Assembly (NCBI GenBank): GCA_030848705.1
Contig: CM061238.1
Coordinates: 32,208,655 to 32,272,654, forward strand
DNA length: 64,000 nucleotides
Direction of reading: 5' to 3'
From: Heracleum sosnowskyi
Taxonomy: Eukaryota > Streptophyta > Magnoliopsida > Apiales > Apiaceae
Below, one piece after another: positions 44,118 to 55,372 of this stretch. How positions within the stretch are numbered: the first letter of the stretch is position 1; each line of letters opens with the position of its first letter. A model generated the notes under the pieces. That model searched no databases. It saw nothing but the letters and a program-made list of their open reading frames with translations, and was not told the DNA's origin. Both the position numbers and the translations under genes were made by a program.

Positions 44118-46249
44118 TGTACTTGGCAGTTTCTAGCACAGCCCTTGGAGCTGTTTTGGTTAAAAAAGAATTGAAGGTTCAGAAACCCATCTACTATGTG
44201 AGAAAGATTCTGCATGGGGCAGAAATAAACTACTCTACGATTGAGAAGTTTGCCTTAGCCTTGATAATGGCCTCAAGAAAGCTACGCCCGTACTTCCAGG
44301 CTCACAAGATAGAGGTCTTGGCTGATCAACCTCTAAGAAACATCTTGCATAGCCCTCAAGTTAGTGGAAGGTTGATCAAATGGGCTATTGAATTTGGCGA
44401 ATTTGGCATCAAGTATAAGCCTCGAACGGCCATAAAAGCTCAAGCACTTGCTGACTTCATGGTTGAATGCACCATTGACAACCAAGAAGTCGGGGGGCAA
44501 GAAGTAATAGTGGAAGATGAGAAAGATCAAGAGATGGAGTTCAAAGAATATTGGGTGCTCTATTTTGATGGAGCATCAAAAACAAAATCAAGTGGAGCAG
44601 GTTTGGTGCTACAAAGTCCTGATGGATTTCTCATAGAGTATGCACTAAAACTTGACTTCCCAACGACAAATAATAAAGCTGAATACGAAGCCCTGATAGC
44701 TGGCTTAGGGCTAGCTGGAGCCTTGAGAGTTAAAACTCTGAAAGTATGTGGAGATTCGAGGCTAGTGGTTTCCCAAGTAAATGGGGAGTTTGAGGCCAGA
44801 GATGAAGTCATGGCCAAGTACTTGAAACTTGTCAAGGCCATCATGACTCAGTTTGATGAATGCTACGTGGAACATATTCCAATGGAAGAGAACATGAAGG
44901 CCGATGCCTTGTCTAAGTTTGCTTCTTCCGAAATTGAGAACTACGCTGGAAGTGTATACTTCCAAGTTTTGAAGACCCCAAGCATCAATGGAAAGTTGGT
45001 AGCACCTATTGATATTGCTAGTTGTTGGATGGATCCCATCAAAGCTCATCTGGAAACTGGGTGGCTACCCAACGACACTTCAGAAGCGCGAAAGTTGTAT
45101 GTGAGAGGGCTAAGGTACACCTTGATTGAGGGAATCCTATACAAAAAGTCGTTCATTGTTCCTTATCTAAAATGCTTGAGACCCCAAGAGGCAGAATTGG
45201 CCCTAAGGGAGGTACACGAAGGAATTTGTAGGCAGCACTTGGGGGGCAGAGCCCTTGCTCATAAAGTCACCCGTCTAGGTTTCTATTGGCCAAGCATACT
45301 TGCTGATGCTAAAAGCTACGTGAAGAAATGTGAACGGTGCCAAAATCATGCACCAGTGGTTAGACAACCACCAGAGATGATGACATCCATTAACTCACCT
45401 ATCCCCTTTGCCATGTGGGGAATGGATATATTCGGGCCATTTCCAATGGCAAGTGCTCAAAGAAAGTTCTGGATAGTAGCAATCGACTACTTCACCAAGT
45501 GGATTGAGGCTAAACCCCTAGCCAAGATAACCACCAAACAAGTGATGCATTTCTTCTGGGAGAATGTGATATGCAGATATGGAATTCCACGAATCCTGGT
45601 CACGGACAATGGAACTCAATTTAACAACGATGAGTTCAAGAAATATTGTGATGAGAATGATATCAAGCTATGCTTCACCTCTGTTGCCCATCCTCAAACA
45701 AACGGGCAAGCTGAGGTAGTCAATCGAATTATCCTGGATGGACTTAAGAAAAGAGTTGAACGCTCAAGAAACACTTGGGTGGATGAGTTACTCCCCATAC
45801 TATGGGCATATCATACTACTTGTAAAGTCACCACTGGAGCTACCCCCTTACTGTTGGCATATGGGGCAGAGGCAGTGGTTCTAGTGGAGATTACTCACAC
45901 GTCTCCAAGAGCTGAGGCTTATGAGCCAGAAGAAAATGAAGAAGGCTTGAGGCTAGCTTTAGATCTAATTGACGAAGTTAGAGATGAGGCAAACACCAAG
46001 ATAGTTGAACATCAGAAACGAGCATCTTTCTATTACAACCTAAGGGTTAAAGAAAGGTTCTTTCGACAAGGAGATTTAGTCCTCAGAAAGATTGAAGCAT
46101 CCGGGGTTGGACAAAAAGGCAAGTTGGCCCCAAATTGGGAAGGACTATATCGCGTTAAGAACGTGTTTGGTCGAGGCTCCTACAAATTGGAAACCCTGGA
46201 AGGGATTGAAGTGCCAAGGACTTGGCATGCTGCAAACTTGAAAGTTTAA
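44118..46249 (+). pseudogene. Element F pol, 3' fragment: RNase H, second (archaeal-type) RNase H, integrase
   Basis: This is open to TAA at 46249. The beginning, LYLAVSSTALGAVLV, is the RT-linked RNase H with the catalytic Asp position changed (YLAVS rather than YSDAS), as usual in Tat elements. A second RNase H follows with YFDGASK, NNKAEYEAL, CGDSRLVV and KADALSKF, carrying the acidic active-site residues. The integrase has an HHCC finger (HEGICRQHLGG ... CERCQNHA) and a DDE core in the AIDYFTKW, VTDNGTQF and QAEVVNR motifs. The segment has no stops but lacks protease and RT, which lie on the other side of element C. The ATG at 44117 arises at the C/F junction and is not a natural start. 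Confidence 0.9.
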
Positions 46250-46560
46250 TATGTTTAAAGTGTTTCCTGAATGGACTCACTACTATAAATAATGTCGACG
46301 AAACCAATCCAAGTTTTTAAACTTGAGTATTATGTAAGGGTTGAGCCCATTTTCAAAGTTATGAATTCCATATTCTTATGTTTTCTTTATTTGTGTAATG
46401 CATTCTGATAAACATGTTAACTAAGCATGCGAAATCAAGAGTGTAAAAAGCTGGAAGAAAAACAAAAGCTAAGACTTAAATAAAAGTTAAGTTAAGCCCG
46501 TAGGTTGAAAGTACATAAATACTAGTACAAGCCATGAATGGCCATAAATAAAACTACAAA
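46250..46560. other. Spacer of element F between pol and antisense gene ends
   Basis: This 311-bp A/T-rich stretch separates convergent reading frames. I see no ORF or repeat. It may hold the 3' end signal of the antisense transcript. Confidence 0.6.
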
Positions 46561-48352
46561 CTAATCTTCCCCTTCCTTGTCAATGGCCTCCTCCTCCTCT
46601 TCTTCTGAACCAGAACCAGAGCGAGCAGCTGCAGAATCAGCACCGGTTGCCTGACCAGGAGGGAAAAAACGCTCTAGAAGGAGTAGGGGCATAAGGACTC
46701 GGAAAGTCAGAAGGGTAAGAGACCCAGGCATCTTCTCCAAAACAGCAGCAAGAGCGCCATCCCATCCCTTAGTAAACTGAACTGGGAAGAGGAGCTCGTC
46801 ATGCTTACCAATCAAGTCCTTGTACTCCTGGGAGTCAAGGTACTCGTCGATAAAATCATCCTTGCCCTTCCTCAAAGAAACCAGCTCAGCCTGGGAGTCG
46901 GCTAACTTCTTCTCCCTCCTAGCCAGTGTGGCCTTCAGAGAGCTCACCTCCTCTTGGGACTTCTCAAACTTGCCTTGGTTGGCCTCAGAAGATGAACGCC
47001 AAGCCTTGGCTTGAAAGATAGCCCCTTGAAAGTTGGCATTAGCCTGCAAACAAGTTACAAGTCAATATGAGATAGAAACTTGAAAACATATTAAAACTAC
47101 AAAGGAAAAAGGAAGAAAACAACTTACAGCAGCGATAGCCTGATAGCCTGCATGCTGTACTCCCTCCAAAGTGGAGTTAGAAACAAAGTCCTTGTAGTCA
47201 CAAGGAGTCAAGGAATGATAGGACCATTCCACAGCATGCTTAGACACCCCCACCACGGTGTCTTTCTTCCTAAGACCCCAGTTGGGGCGCCAAACTGAGC
47301 TCTTGGCCGAGGAAGGACCCTCAACCTCTTCAGTAAGGTCCACATGAGGCCTTATAAAGGATGGGACACTTGTAGCACGGGGATCCTTCACTCCCAAGCG
47401 AGCCCTCTTCATTCTTGCTGTTTCCCCGACTTGGGGCTCGTTGGTCTTGTTAATAAAGGTCGCAGCTGCAAAAAACACAAGGAAAGAAACAGTTGGTATA
47501 AGACAATCTTAGATAAATAAAGGAAAGTATGAAATGAGAATTACCCTTATCAGAAACGTTTGACAGTCCCAAGGACTTAAGTTGAAACTCATCCAGGAGC
47601 GCCCAAGCCGTGGTAGCATAGTCATCCTTGATAAGCTCAGCATAGGCATGAGCCTCCTCATCGTTCAAAATAATGTCATTGGGGCTACCATCCGAGACCC
47701 TACTGAAAGATCTACGGAAAAGGGTACCCCAATCCCCACATTCCCAAACTAAGTACATAAACTCATTTTTCCACCTTGGATTATTATCAGGGATGGATTT
47801 TGGGTGGAAAATGGGAGGAGTAGAAGGGCGATGGTTGATATAAACCCAACCCAAAGAAATGGCAGAGCTATTTTTATATTGGAAAATTTTCCTAAACAAA
47901 GCTACAGACAAGGGAAATTTGTTCTTCAAACAAAGAACAATAAAACACATAATGATTCTCCAAGCATTTGGTGGAAGTTGACAAGGATTAATCCTAACAT
48001 CTGCCAAAAGTTTGGGAATGAATTCATGAAAGGGAAATCTAAGCCCTGCCATAATGGCATCCTTGTAAATGCAGAGAGCATCAGGACGCCAATGGCAGGA
48101 ACGATCTCCTGGGCCAGCTGGGACTAACCTATAAGGAGACTTAATTCTATACATCTTATTATAGTCCCTAATCAAGTCGATTTCATGGAACTTATTGCTA
48201 CAATCAAATGAATCTAAGTGCGAAACAGAAGGGTATTCATCACTACGTTCTAAAATCATATCTTGAAGAGACATATGAGAAGAACGAATGGTGATACCTC
48301 TCTTAGACGCTTGATTCATTTTTTGGAGACGTTGAGCAGTACGATCAGACAT
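46561..48352 (-). CDS. Antisense three-exon gene of element F (Transposase_28-like extra ORF)
   Basis: Exons on the minus strand are best read as 48352-47545, 47465-47128 and 47043-46561 (542 codons). Donors GTAATT and GTAAGT and acceptors TTTTTTGCAG and TTGTTTGCAG fit plant rules; the introns are about 79 and 84 bp and the frame is kept across both. Exon 1 contains LPPNAWRIIMCFIVLC, typical of the 'putative gypsy type transposon' domain (PF04195) found in antisense ORFs of Tat elements. Exon 3 is a coiled coil (KKLADSQAELVSLRKGKDD) with a Glu-rich end. No stop interrupts the spliced frame. The function of this family is not established. A TATA box lies about 330 bp upstream. Confidence 0.75.
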
Positions 48353-48700
48353 CCTTAAATCTTCAAAGAAAAACCCAGAAAAGCTTTAAATCTTCAAGGA
48401 GAAATCCCATAATCTTCAAATCTTCAAACTGAAATCCAGCAAATCTTCAAGGGATGAAGATTGAACCCAGAAAATCTTCAAGGGATGAAGATTGAACCCA
48501 TAAAATCTTCAAAATCTTCAAAAAATGAAGATTAAACCCAGAAAATCAAAGAATACAACTACAGAAATCTCACCGGAAATCGCCTTACTACGGAGTAAAA
48601 AGAGAGAAAAGCTAAGAAGGCTAGAGAGAAATTTTTAGAAAGTTGGAAGTATGAAATGAAGTATGAAGTGGAAATCCCACTCTTTTATAATCAAGGTTGC
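48353..48700 (-). promoter_or_regulatory. Promoter and 5' untranslated region of the antisense gene
   Basis: On the minus strand TTATAAAAGA at 48690-48681 is a good TATA box. Between it and the ATG lie short repeats of AATCTTCAAGGGATGAAGATT (31-bp period, copies from 48442 and 48473, weaker ones from 48358 to 48545) with self-complementary AATCTTC/GAAGATT ends. Activity is inferred. Confidence 0.5.
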
Positions 48701-48917
48701 CTGTTATCCTACCGGTTAAGGGAATGGCAACCGGCAATAGCCAGTCAAGGCCCATAAGTCCTATATTGGACTACAATAATCAAAGCCCAAAAAGATTTGA
48801 GGCTTAGGCAAAAGCCCAAACAATAAAACCCAATAAAGCCCAAAATATGGAAAATTAAAGTCCAATAGAAATTCGGGCTAATTTGAAATATAGCCAAGGC
48901 AAAAACAAAGACAATAG
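48701..48917. other. Unassigned A/T-rich part of element F 3' region
   Basis: No ORF or clear repeat is visible here. It lies between the antisense promoter and the GAGGTCGAA repeats. Confidence 0.5.
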
Positions 48918-49795
48918 ATTTGAGGTCGAAAAGACATTAAATCAAAGTCGTACGATTGAAATCGAAAACATACGGGAAATCAAGGTCGAATCCATCGACC
49001 TCGCTCCCAAATGAAACTAAAAAGAAAAAAATTGAGGTCGAAAAAACCTTAGAACGACGTCGAAGGCTCGAAGTCGAAAATACACGAGGAATTGAGGTCG
49101 TATCCATCGACTTCACACCAAAATAAGGTCAAAAATTAAAAAGTTGAGGTCGAGAAGACCTTAGACCGAGTTCGAAGGCTCGGGGTCGAAAATGGCCCAG
49201 AAAATGAGCTCGTAGCATTTGATCTCGCACCTAAATGAGTTTAAAAATGCATGGAATCGAGGTCGAATGACCGAGGTCGAAAATCCTGGTCGAAAAAGGC
49301 TGGAACGAGGTCGAATGACCGAGGTCGAGAATGACCTGTAAATCGAGGTCGTAACTATCGACCTGGGACCAAAATGAGGTCGAAAGTGTAAGGAATCGAG
49401 GTCGAATGACCGAGTAGAAAATCCTGGTCGAAAAAGCACGACTTCGAGATCGAAGCCACGAGATCGAAAATAGTTTGTACATCGAGGTCGAAAGCTTCGA
49501 CCTCATAATAGATTGCGGTCGAAAAAGCACAACTTCGAGGTCGAAGCCAGGAGATCGAAAATGGCCTGTGCATCGAGGTCGAAACATTCGACCTCACACA
49601 GAAACGAGGTCGAAAAAGTATGAAATCCTAGTCGAAACCACGAGGTCGAAAATGACCTTTAAATTGAGGTCGAAAGCTTCGACCTCATAACAGATTGAGG
49701 TCGAATTCTTGCTCGAAAAAGAACTAGATCCTGGTCGAATTCCTGGTCGAAAAAGACCTAATTCCTGGTCGAAACTACCCTTTAAAAATTTTTTT
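48918..49795. repeat. GAGGTCGAA / TCGACCTC repeat array in element F 3' region
   Basis: GAGGTCGA and variants occur several dozen times, with the inverted form (TCGACCTC) at about 48996, 49108, 49357, 49496, 49588 and 49678. This gives a loose higher-order period of about 90-150 bp. Tat elements are known for tandem repeats in this region, which can seed satellites. The minus-strand ORFs predicted here are just translations of the repeat. Confidence 0.88.
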
Positions 49796-49805
49796 TGAGG
49801 AAAAA

Positions 49806-52800
49806 TGTAAGACCCCAGATTTTGGGTAGAATTAAAACTTTTATTATATGTTGATGTAAATATATGTGGATGGTGGTAATGGTTTTTGAGAATCAAGTAT
49901 GAAATGAATATGGATTTCAGTTTTCAAACATTTTGAGAATAGTAAGAATGGACTGAACACATAGATAAGAATAATCTCTCTGGAAAATAAGAATACAATA
50001 CTTCAAGGAAGAAAAGTATTTTTATGTCATCCAAATCAATATCTGGAATACATCCGACAACTCCGTAAACAAGATAGCGTATGCCCGAGAAAGCACTAGA
50101 ACGTTTTCTAAGTGCAAAGAGTAAAGAGAAAATAGATCAGGAATATTGGAACGGATTTTGATCCAAAGGATTATAGAAACACCACTGATGAATAGTAACT
50201 TGTCATTTAAAAGTTTTCAGACCACACTATATGCGGGACGATATAATAAACTTTCAAAGTCGCATTAGTGATCTACGATGGAAATAAAGGAATGCAAAAG
50301 CTGTCAGAATCGGAAAAATAGCATTTTTCGTTTTCTCCGAAGTTTCACCAAAAACGGACTAAATAATTATTATTTGAGGATATTTAAGGATTTAAATTAT
50401 TAATTCCATGGATATGGATTTGATAAGTGAATTAGAAGTATCGAGAACGATTTCGGTAAAATACCTCGATAGAACCTTCGAGAAACCCTGCGAACATTCT
50501 ACGAAATTAAACGAACCAGAAAAGCTACTTTATCCCAAGCCAATGCATGCTTGCCAAGTGTCAAGAGAAGAGAGTCCAAGGGTGATGACTCACCATATTA
50601 TTGGATAAATATCAAGGTAATTAACAAAAGAAAGAAAGAAAAGAAAAAGCAAAAACCACCACACCATTTCAAGAAGCTCTCGGCCAAACTGTAGCAGCCA
50701 TATCTCCTTCGTTTCTTACTCAAATCTTGCGTTCTTTAGCTTGTTGGAAAGGTCTTGAGATAAGCTACAACTTCTATTTCACAAGATTTTTCCATTTAAG
50801 CATGGTAAGACCTTCGTTTTTGCAGTTCTTTCACTGGATGAATAGTAACTCCGAAAGCTAACTCTTGATTCTTGATTTCTTTTGTGGATTCAAGCTATCT
50901 TAGGACCATACAAGGATCATACAAGGATTATTAGGCTTATATAAACTCCAAAGAAGGTATAAATCTTGAAACCCTTGAAGTAGTGTGAAGTTTATGGATG
51001 ATTAATGATGTTGATGCATGTTTATAGCCTTAGTTGACATTAGTAGCTATGTTTGAGCTTTGTTACAAGTAATATTGAGTATTAAGAACGTAAAGGCATT
51101 GCTTGGCCTCAGTTCTTGGTTGAATCAGATGTATATGTTGATTGGAGTGATTGATGAGCAATTTAGATGGTTTGAAATTTGGGATTATCCGATTTATAGC
51201 CGTCGTAATGTCGAAATTTCTAAAACCCTTGAAAACAGAGCTTGACAGTCGAGATAGGTCCCTGACCTTGATGAGTATATGACTTGTACTTATAGATTTT
51301 TGAACGTAGATTGTTTTGGCACAAGAATCGGAACTATAGGACTTACGGTTTAGGAGATATGGTCAAATTAGTAAAAGTGGTTCAGAAACGAGAAGATGAG
51401 TTTGTAACTGAAATAAAGCTCTCTTGACTTGATCATTGCAGGAGATAATTTTGGTAATTAAATATTAGAGACAGTAAGGAAAGAGTAGGAGAAAACCTTG
51501 TGTGAAAATGATCATTTTTCGATTTTATAAAAATGTTCGAAGTAAGGTTAAGTGCGAGAAACCCCTTAAAGCAAGCACTTGAATACCACTTTAGGAAAAC
51601 CCTGAGAACGAGTTGAAAATCTTGAAATGGATTATAAGAGGTTGACTCTAGAACACTTATAGACTCAAGTCAGACCAAGGACAAGTTGGAATGATGTCCC
51701 TTGATAGCAAACAAGTGCCTAACTATAAGATGTTAGTAGAGATTGCGAGGGTTATGAGCATATAGTTATATTGGTATGGCGTTTAAGTTTAAGTATGATG
51801 TTTGCTTGATTCCCGAGTATGAGTTACTGACAAAAGGTATCTTTGTTATTGATAGATTACCGGACCACTGCCAGACACCACCCTCGGGCTCAGAGATCAG
51901 GCAAGTTTCCAAACCTATACCTTTTTAAAACTGTTGTGGTGATAACTAAAGAATTTGAGATATATGCTATATGTGTATGATTTCGAAATGATTTCTATGA
52001 TGCTAAATCAAAGTATTGATACAAGTTGAATTTATAAGCTATGGATATAGTAATATTTTGGAGCTGATGTGCTAGGCAAAACCCTCAGTAGGGGGAATAT
52101 ACTCTGCATTTCTACTTTGGACCAGGAATGGTATCAGTTGTTATCTAGAGATATACTATATATTCTCTATAATTATTTTACATACTAAGAATGGTATCAG
52201 TTGCTATCTAGGGTTATTTTATTGTGTTATTACAATTAATCTCGATAAGTGGTTTACAAATTAAAGATCATTTGGAGTTTAATCTATTAAGGGTATATTT
52301 TAATATATGATGAATAGTTGTTATCTACCCTTTTTGATAAGAAAGTACTTGAGAATTATTTCTAAATAAATATTCTTTATTAAATATAGTTTGCATTAAT
52401 TATTTAAAGCCCTACTTCTTAAGGAAGTATTTTGGGAAAACTATTTTAAACCCTAGATAGCCAATAAAGTATTTTTCAGTCAATTTTTATTATAAATATA
52501 ATTAGAGAAGGTTCCCAAAACTATTTCCCGTTTAAGTCTATATTCAGAAAGACTTAAATGCTCGCTCAAACTTCAAAGATACATGGAACCTTTCTCAAGA
52601 GTTTATGCTTGTTTCAAGTGGACTGCCCGGTCCTAAATCTTTTTGAAACTATTAATTTAATCAGCTTCGTATGCTACCCTCAAAATGGTTTTGATTACTT
52701 CCTCAAGATTCGAGGAGTAAGATCAGTGGAATCAGTTGCATCCATTAACAAGCGTCAGCTTGGGAAATATGGGTGAATTTTCCTTTCCAACCAGATATGA

Positions 52801-54056
52801 CTACTTTGTGGAGTTGTATTCTTGGGGAAAAAGGGAAAGGATCTTCATGTTTCAGTGTTATGGATTTACTCGAACTTGGAGAATGTGTGAGGGACTGAGT
52901 AGCGCCGGTCCCCTAAGGGAATTACAATATGGCCGACGGACTGGTGAACGGGTCTGTTCTTCCCTTAGTTTATCAGAAATTGCCCGACCGTAGGAAGAGG
53001 AGAGCAACAGGCCGACGGACTGGTGAAACGGGTTTGTTCTTCCTCATAGGAGAGTACCAGGCCGACGGACTGGTGAAACGAGTCTGTACTTCCTTCCTAC
53101 AACCGATTGGCGGGGAGGTAGGTCAGTCAGATACTGCCTATTCTTCCCTTCTACGTAGAAAAAGATCAGGGGGATACAGCTTGCGACTGATCATCGTAGG
53201 GGTATCCTTGGCGCCCAGAATCTCCAGTTACAGTTCAGCATCCATGAAAGTGCATGTTTCATGCAAGATTTCAGAAAAAGAAAGTTTGTTCCAGTTATTC
53301 AGTTTCATGAAAGTTTTCAAAGAAAGATAGTTTATTCCAGTTATTCAGTTTTCATGAAAGTTTTCAGAAAGGTTACTCAAGAGTAATCCAGTATATTCCA
53401 GTATATGAGTTTATTAGAAAGAGTATAAATTTACGAAAAGTATATGATTTTATCTACAGGATATACGTGATCAGATGAGTTTAGAAAATGAATTGGAAAT
53501 AAATTTACATTGTTTTATTTCCAGATTATATATGAAGTTAACGTTTCCTATGGAAGTGGATACTTGATTATATATATATTGTTTATCAGTTCAGCATTAT
53601 TTTGGTGGGCCTTGTTGCTCACCCTTGCTTGTTTTTATATATATCACCACAACAGATAAACCAGATGTTTGGCACCACCAGCCGCAAGAAGGTTTGGGAA
53701 CCCAGAGGACTCTCCCCTGATACTACAGCCGCCATAGCTGAGGTAGAGCCTACTAGTGATATAGACTGGTAGTTCAGATTCAGCTTTTAATTATATGTAT
53801 GACATAACTTAAGAAGTGGCAACAAACTTAAACTTGTAAATTATATTTGGGCTTGTAATCACTTATGATATGTTTAAGGACCCTGTTAGAAGTACTTATT
53901 TCAAGTTCATCTCTGGGACTATAACTTGTGTGTGTGTGTGAGATAGATGGTGGGGTCATAGCATGTTGTTTATTTGTATTGATTCAAGTCAAGCATGATG
54001 TATGGAATGATGACCGTAACGACCAGATTCCTGACCCCGGATCTGGGGCTGTTACA
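49806..54056 (+). repeat. Element E 5' LTR
   Basis: This is 4251 bp, from TGTAAGACCCC to GGGGCTGTTACA. It contains a 58-bp stretch (50894-50951) missing from the 3' LTR, a repeated GCCGACGGACTGGTGAA unit (52932, 53011, 53061), repeated CATGAAAGTTTTC blocks near 53240-53370 and a TG microsatellite at 53928-53941. Small ORFs recur in the other LTR and are not genes. Confidence 0.93.
52927..53095. repeat. Short direct repeats in LTR E
   Basis: GCCGACGGACTGGTGAA followed by a CTGTTCTTCC-like block occurs three times with irregular spacing (79 and 50 bp). The right LTR has them at 63173, 63252 and 63302. Confidence 0.85.
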
Positions 54057-54060
54057 GAGA

Positions 54061-54072
54061 TGGTATCAGAGC
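54061..54072 (+). other. Element E primer-binding site (initiator tRNA-Met)
   Basis: TGGTATCAGAGC lies four bases after the LTR end. Confidence 0.92.
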
Positions 54073-54212
54073 TAAGAGTTAGACATCCCAGAGATGATGA
54101 GACGTTATAATTATAAACCCACTAAGATAATAAGAACCCTTGCCAGGTTCACCTAAAACCCTTATGGGAACCCTTAAGTACCACGATAGTAATATAGTTC
54201 GTTATTGTACAG

Positions 54213-54950
54213 GCGGGTGATATCTCAGACCCAGAGGAGTTTGAGCGGCAGCATGATGAGGAGGTACTCCGGGCCTCAGACCCACCCTATGAGAGATCAG
54301 GAGATGAGCACCAGGAGGAGGATCCGGAGGAGGACCCGGAGGAGGATCCAGAGGTGGATCCAGAGTGGGCTCCGGCCACTGAGTTCGACGAGGAGATTCC
54401 TGTTGTTGAGGCAGATTTAGAGGAGATGGAGGGTGAGGCTCAGGCTGAGGAGCAGGGTTGGGATGATTCGGGGAGTCCAGTTTCTGTCTTACCTCCATTT
54501 CCCCCTAGTCCCCCTAGTCCCCCACCTCTCCCGCTGAGTCCTCCTGAGGATCATGAGGAGCAGACCCCAGAGCCCACTCAGGCAGAGGATGTCCCGCCAG
54601 CGAGCCCCGTCACTCCACCCCATGTCCCCCTAGTTGGTGTACCGGTTTTTGCGCATGGATGGATTGTGAGCAGGTTGTCGACAGACTTAGCAGCGGCAGA
54701 GGCTAGGTTGGCAGAGTCTCGGCTACAGCTTGCCGCAGAGAGGGCTGATAGGCATAGGCTCCAGCGTGTGAGGAGGATCATTCGCCCACGGACTTTTAGG
54801 AGGGAGGTGACCCGCATTGAGTGCCAGGCACGAGTGAGGATTAGGGCTTTGCAGACAGGTGAGGATGGCAGAGTGTCCCGACATGATGCTGAGGAGATCT
54901 TCCGTCTCGCGATGCTCAGGGTGAGGGCTCTGACTCGCGCTCGTGGCTGA
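54213..54950 (+). CDS. Extra ORF before gag in element E, unknown function
   Basis: The frame is open from about 54197, after an in-frame TAG, to TGA at 54948-54950. It has no clear ATG; the sequence TTGTACAG at 54206-54213 could be a splice acceptor, so the first coding exon may lie upstream. The product has an acidic repeat (EEDPEEDPEEDPEVDPEW), a proline-rich tract (PPFPPSPPSPPPLPLSPP), then a basic helical part (AAAEARLAESRLQLAAERAD, followed by many Arg). Base composition is much richer in G/C than the surroundings. It does not resemble gag, pol or a chromodomain. A decayed acidic stretch near 39230-39310 on the minus strand suggests element D once had a relative. Confidence 0.5.
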   Translation, partial: AGDISDPEEFERQHDEEVLRASDPPYERSGDEHQEEDPEEDPEEDPEVDPEWAPATEFDEEIPVVEADLEEMEGEAQAEEQGWDDSGSPVSVLPPFPPSPPSPPPLPLSPPEDHEEQTPEPTQAEDVPPASPVTPPHVPLVGVPVFAHGWIVSRLSTDLAAAEARLAESRLQLAAERADRHRLQRVRRIIRPRTFRREVTRIECQARVRIRALQTGEDGRVSRHDAEEIFRLAMLRVRALTRARG

Positions 54951-55372
54951 TTCCAGATGCAGTGATATGGTAGTCTAGCCTTCTAGCCTTGCATGGCAGT
55001 AGTATGGTGCCGACTTTTGGGGGGTTTGTTTTGTTGTATATAGTTTCCCGTGGGCAGGCTAGATGAGTAGACTTTGTATTTCACTTTTATGCTAGATGTA
55101 GTTATCAGACAGGTGTACTCTAAAACTTGGATGTTGGCTCAGATGTTATGTTTTGGCAGCCTTATGTATATATGGTTTCCGTTTCAGTTACGCCAGTTTT
55201 AGTGACATAGTCACCAGTGTGTTTGATCTTTATCTGTGCGCATTTTTCCGATTAAATTGCCATCATATATAGAACTGGGGATCCTAAATCCCAAATATAT
55301 TATCATTGTGTAAGGAGAAATCCTACAAAGCAGGTGTGTAAATCTAATGCGATTTTCCAAAATTTCAGTAAG
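54951..55372 (+). other. Untranslated leader before gag of element E
   Basis: No ORF lies here. An AG acceptor-like AAAATTTCAG lies just before the gag ATG (55373). Confidence 0.5.

Larger units (their letters stand above)
44118..49805 (+). mobile_element. Element F: Ty3/gypsy Tat-lineage retrotransposon, 3' part
   Basis: F is visible from the middle of its RNase H domain, through integrase, an antisense spliced gene and a repeat-rich 3' region. Three things support the Tat assignment: two successive RNase H domains, an antisense ORF after pol, and a tandem-repeat 3' region. Its 5' part lies left of the window, displaced by element C, and the 3' LTR lies right of element E. Confidence 0.88.

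Noticed and set aside
44117..44119. ATG as start of a gypsy pol gene
   Set aside because: The A comes from the end of LTR C and the TG from element F, so the start codon is a junction artefact.
49161..49597. Overlapping minus-strand ORFs rich in Phe-Ser-Thr-Arg-Pro
   Set aside because: They are translations of the GAGGTCGAA repeat in several frames, not genes.
50408..53330. Small ORFs in LTR E recurring in the 3' LTR
   Set aside because: Same reason; the 133-codon one at 52929 overlaps the short direct repeats.
54061..54072. tRNA-like sequence TGGTATCAGAGC
   Set aside because: It is a primer-binding site adjacent to an LTR, not a tRNA gene; the same holds at 17096, 13443 and 39556.
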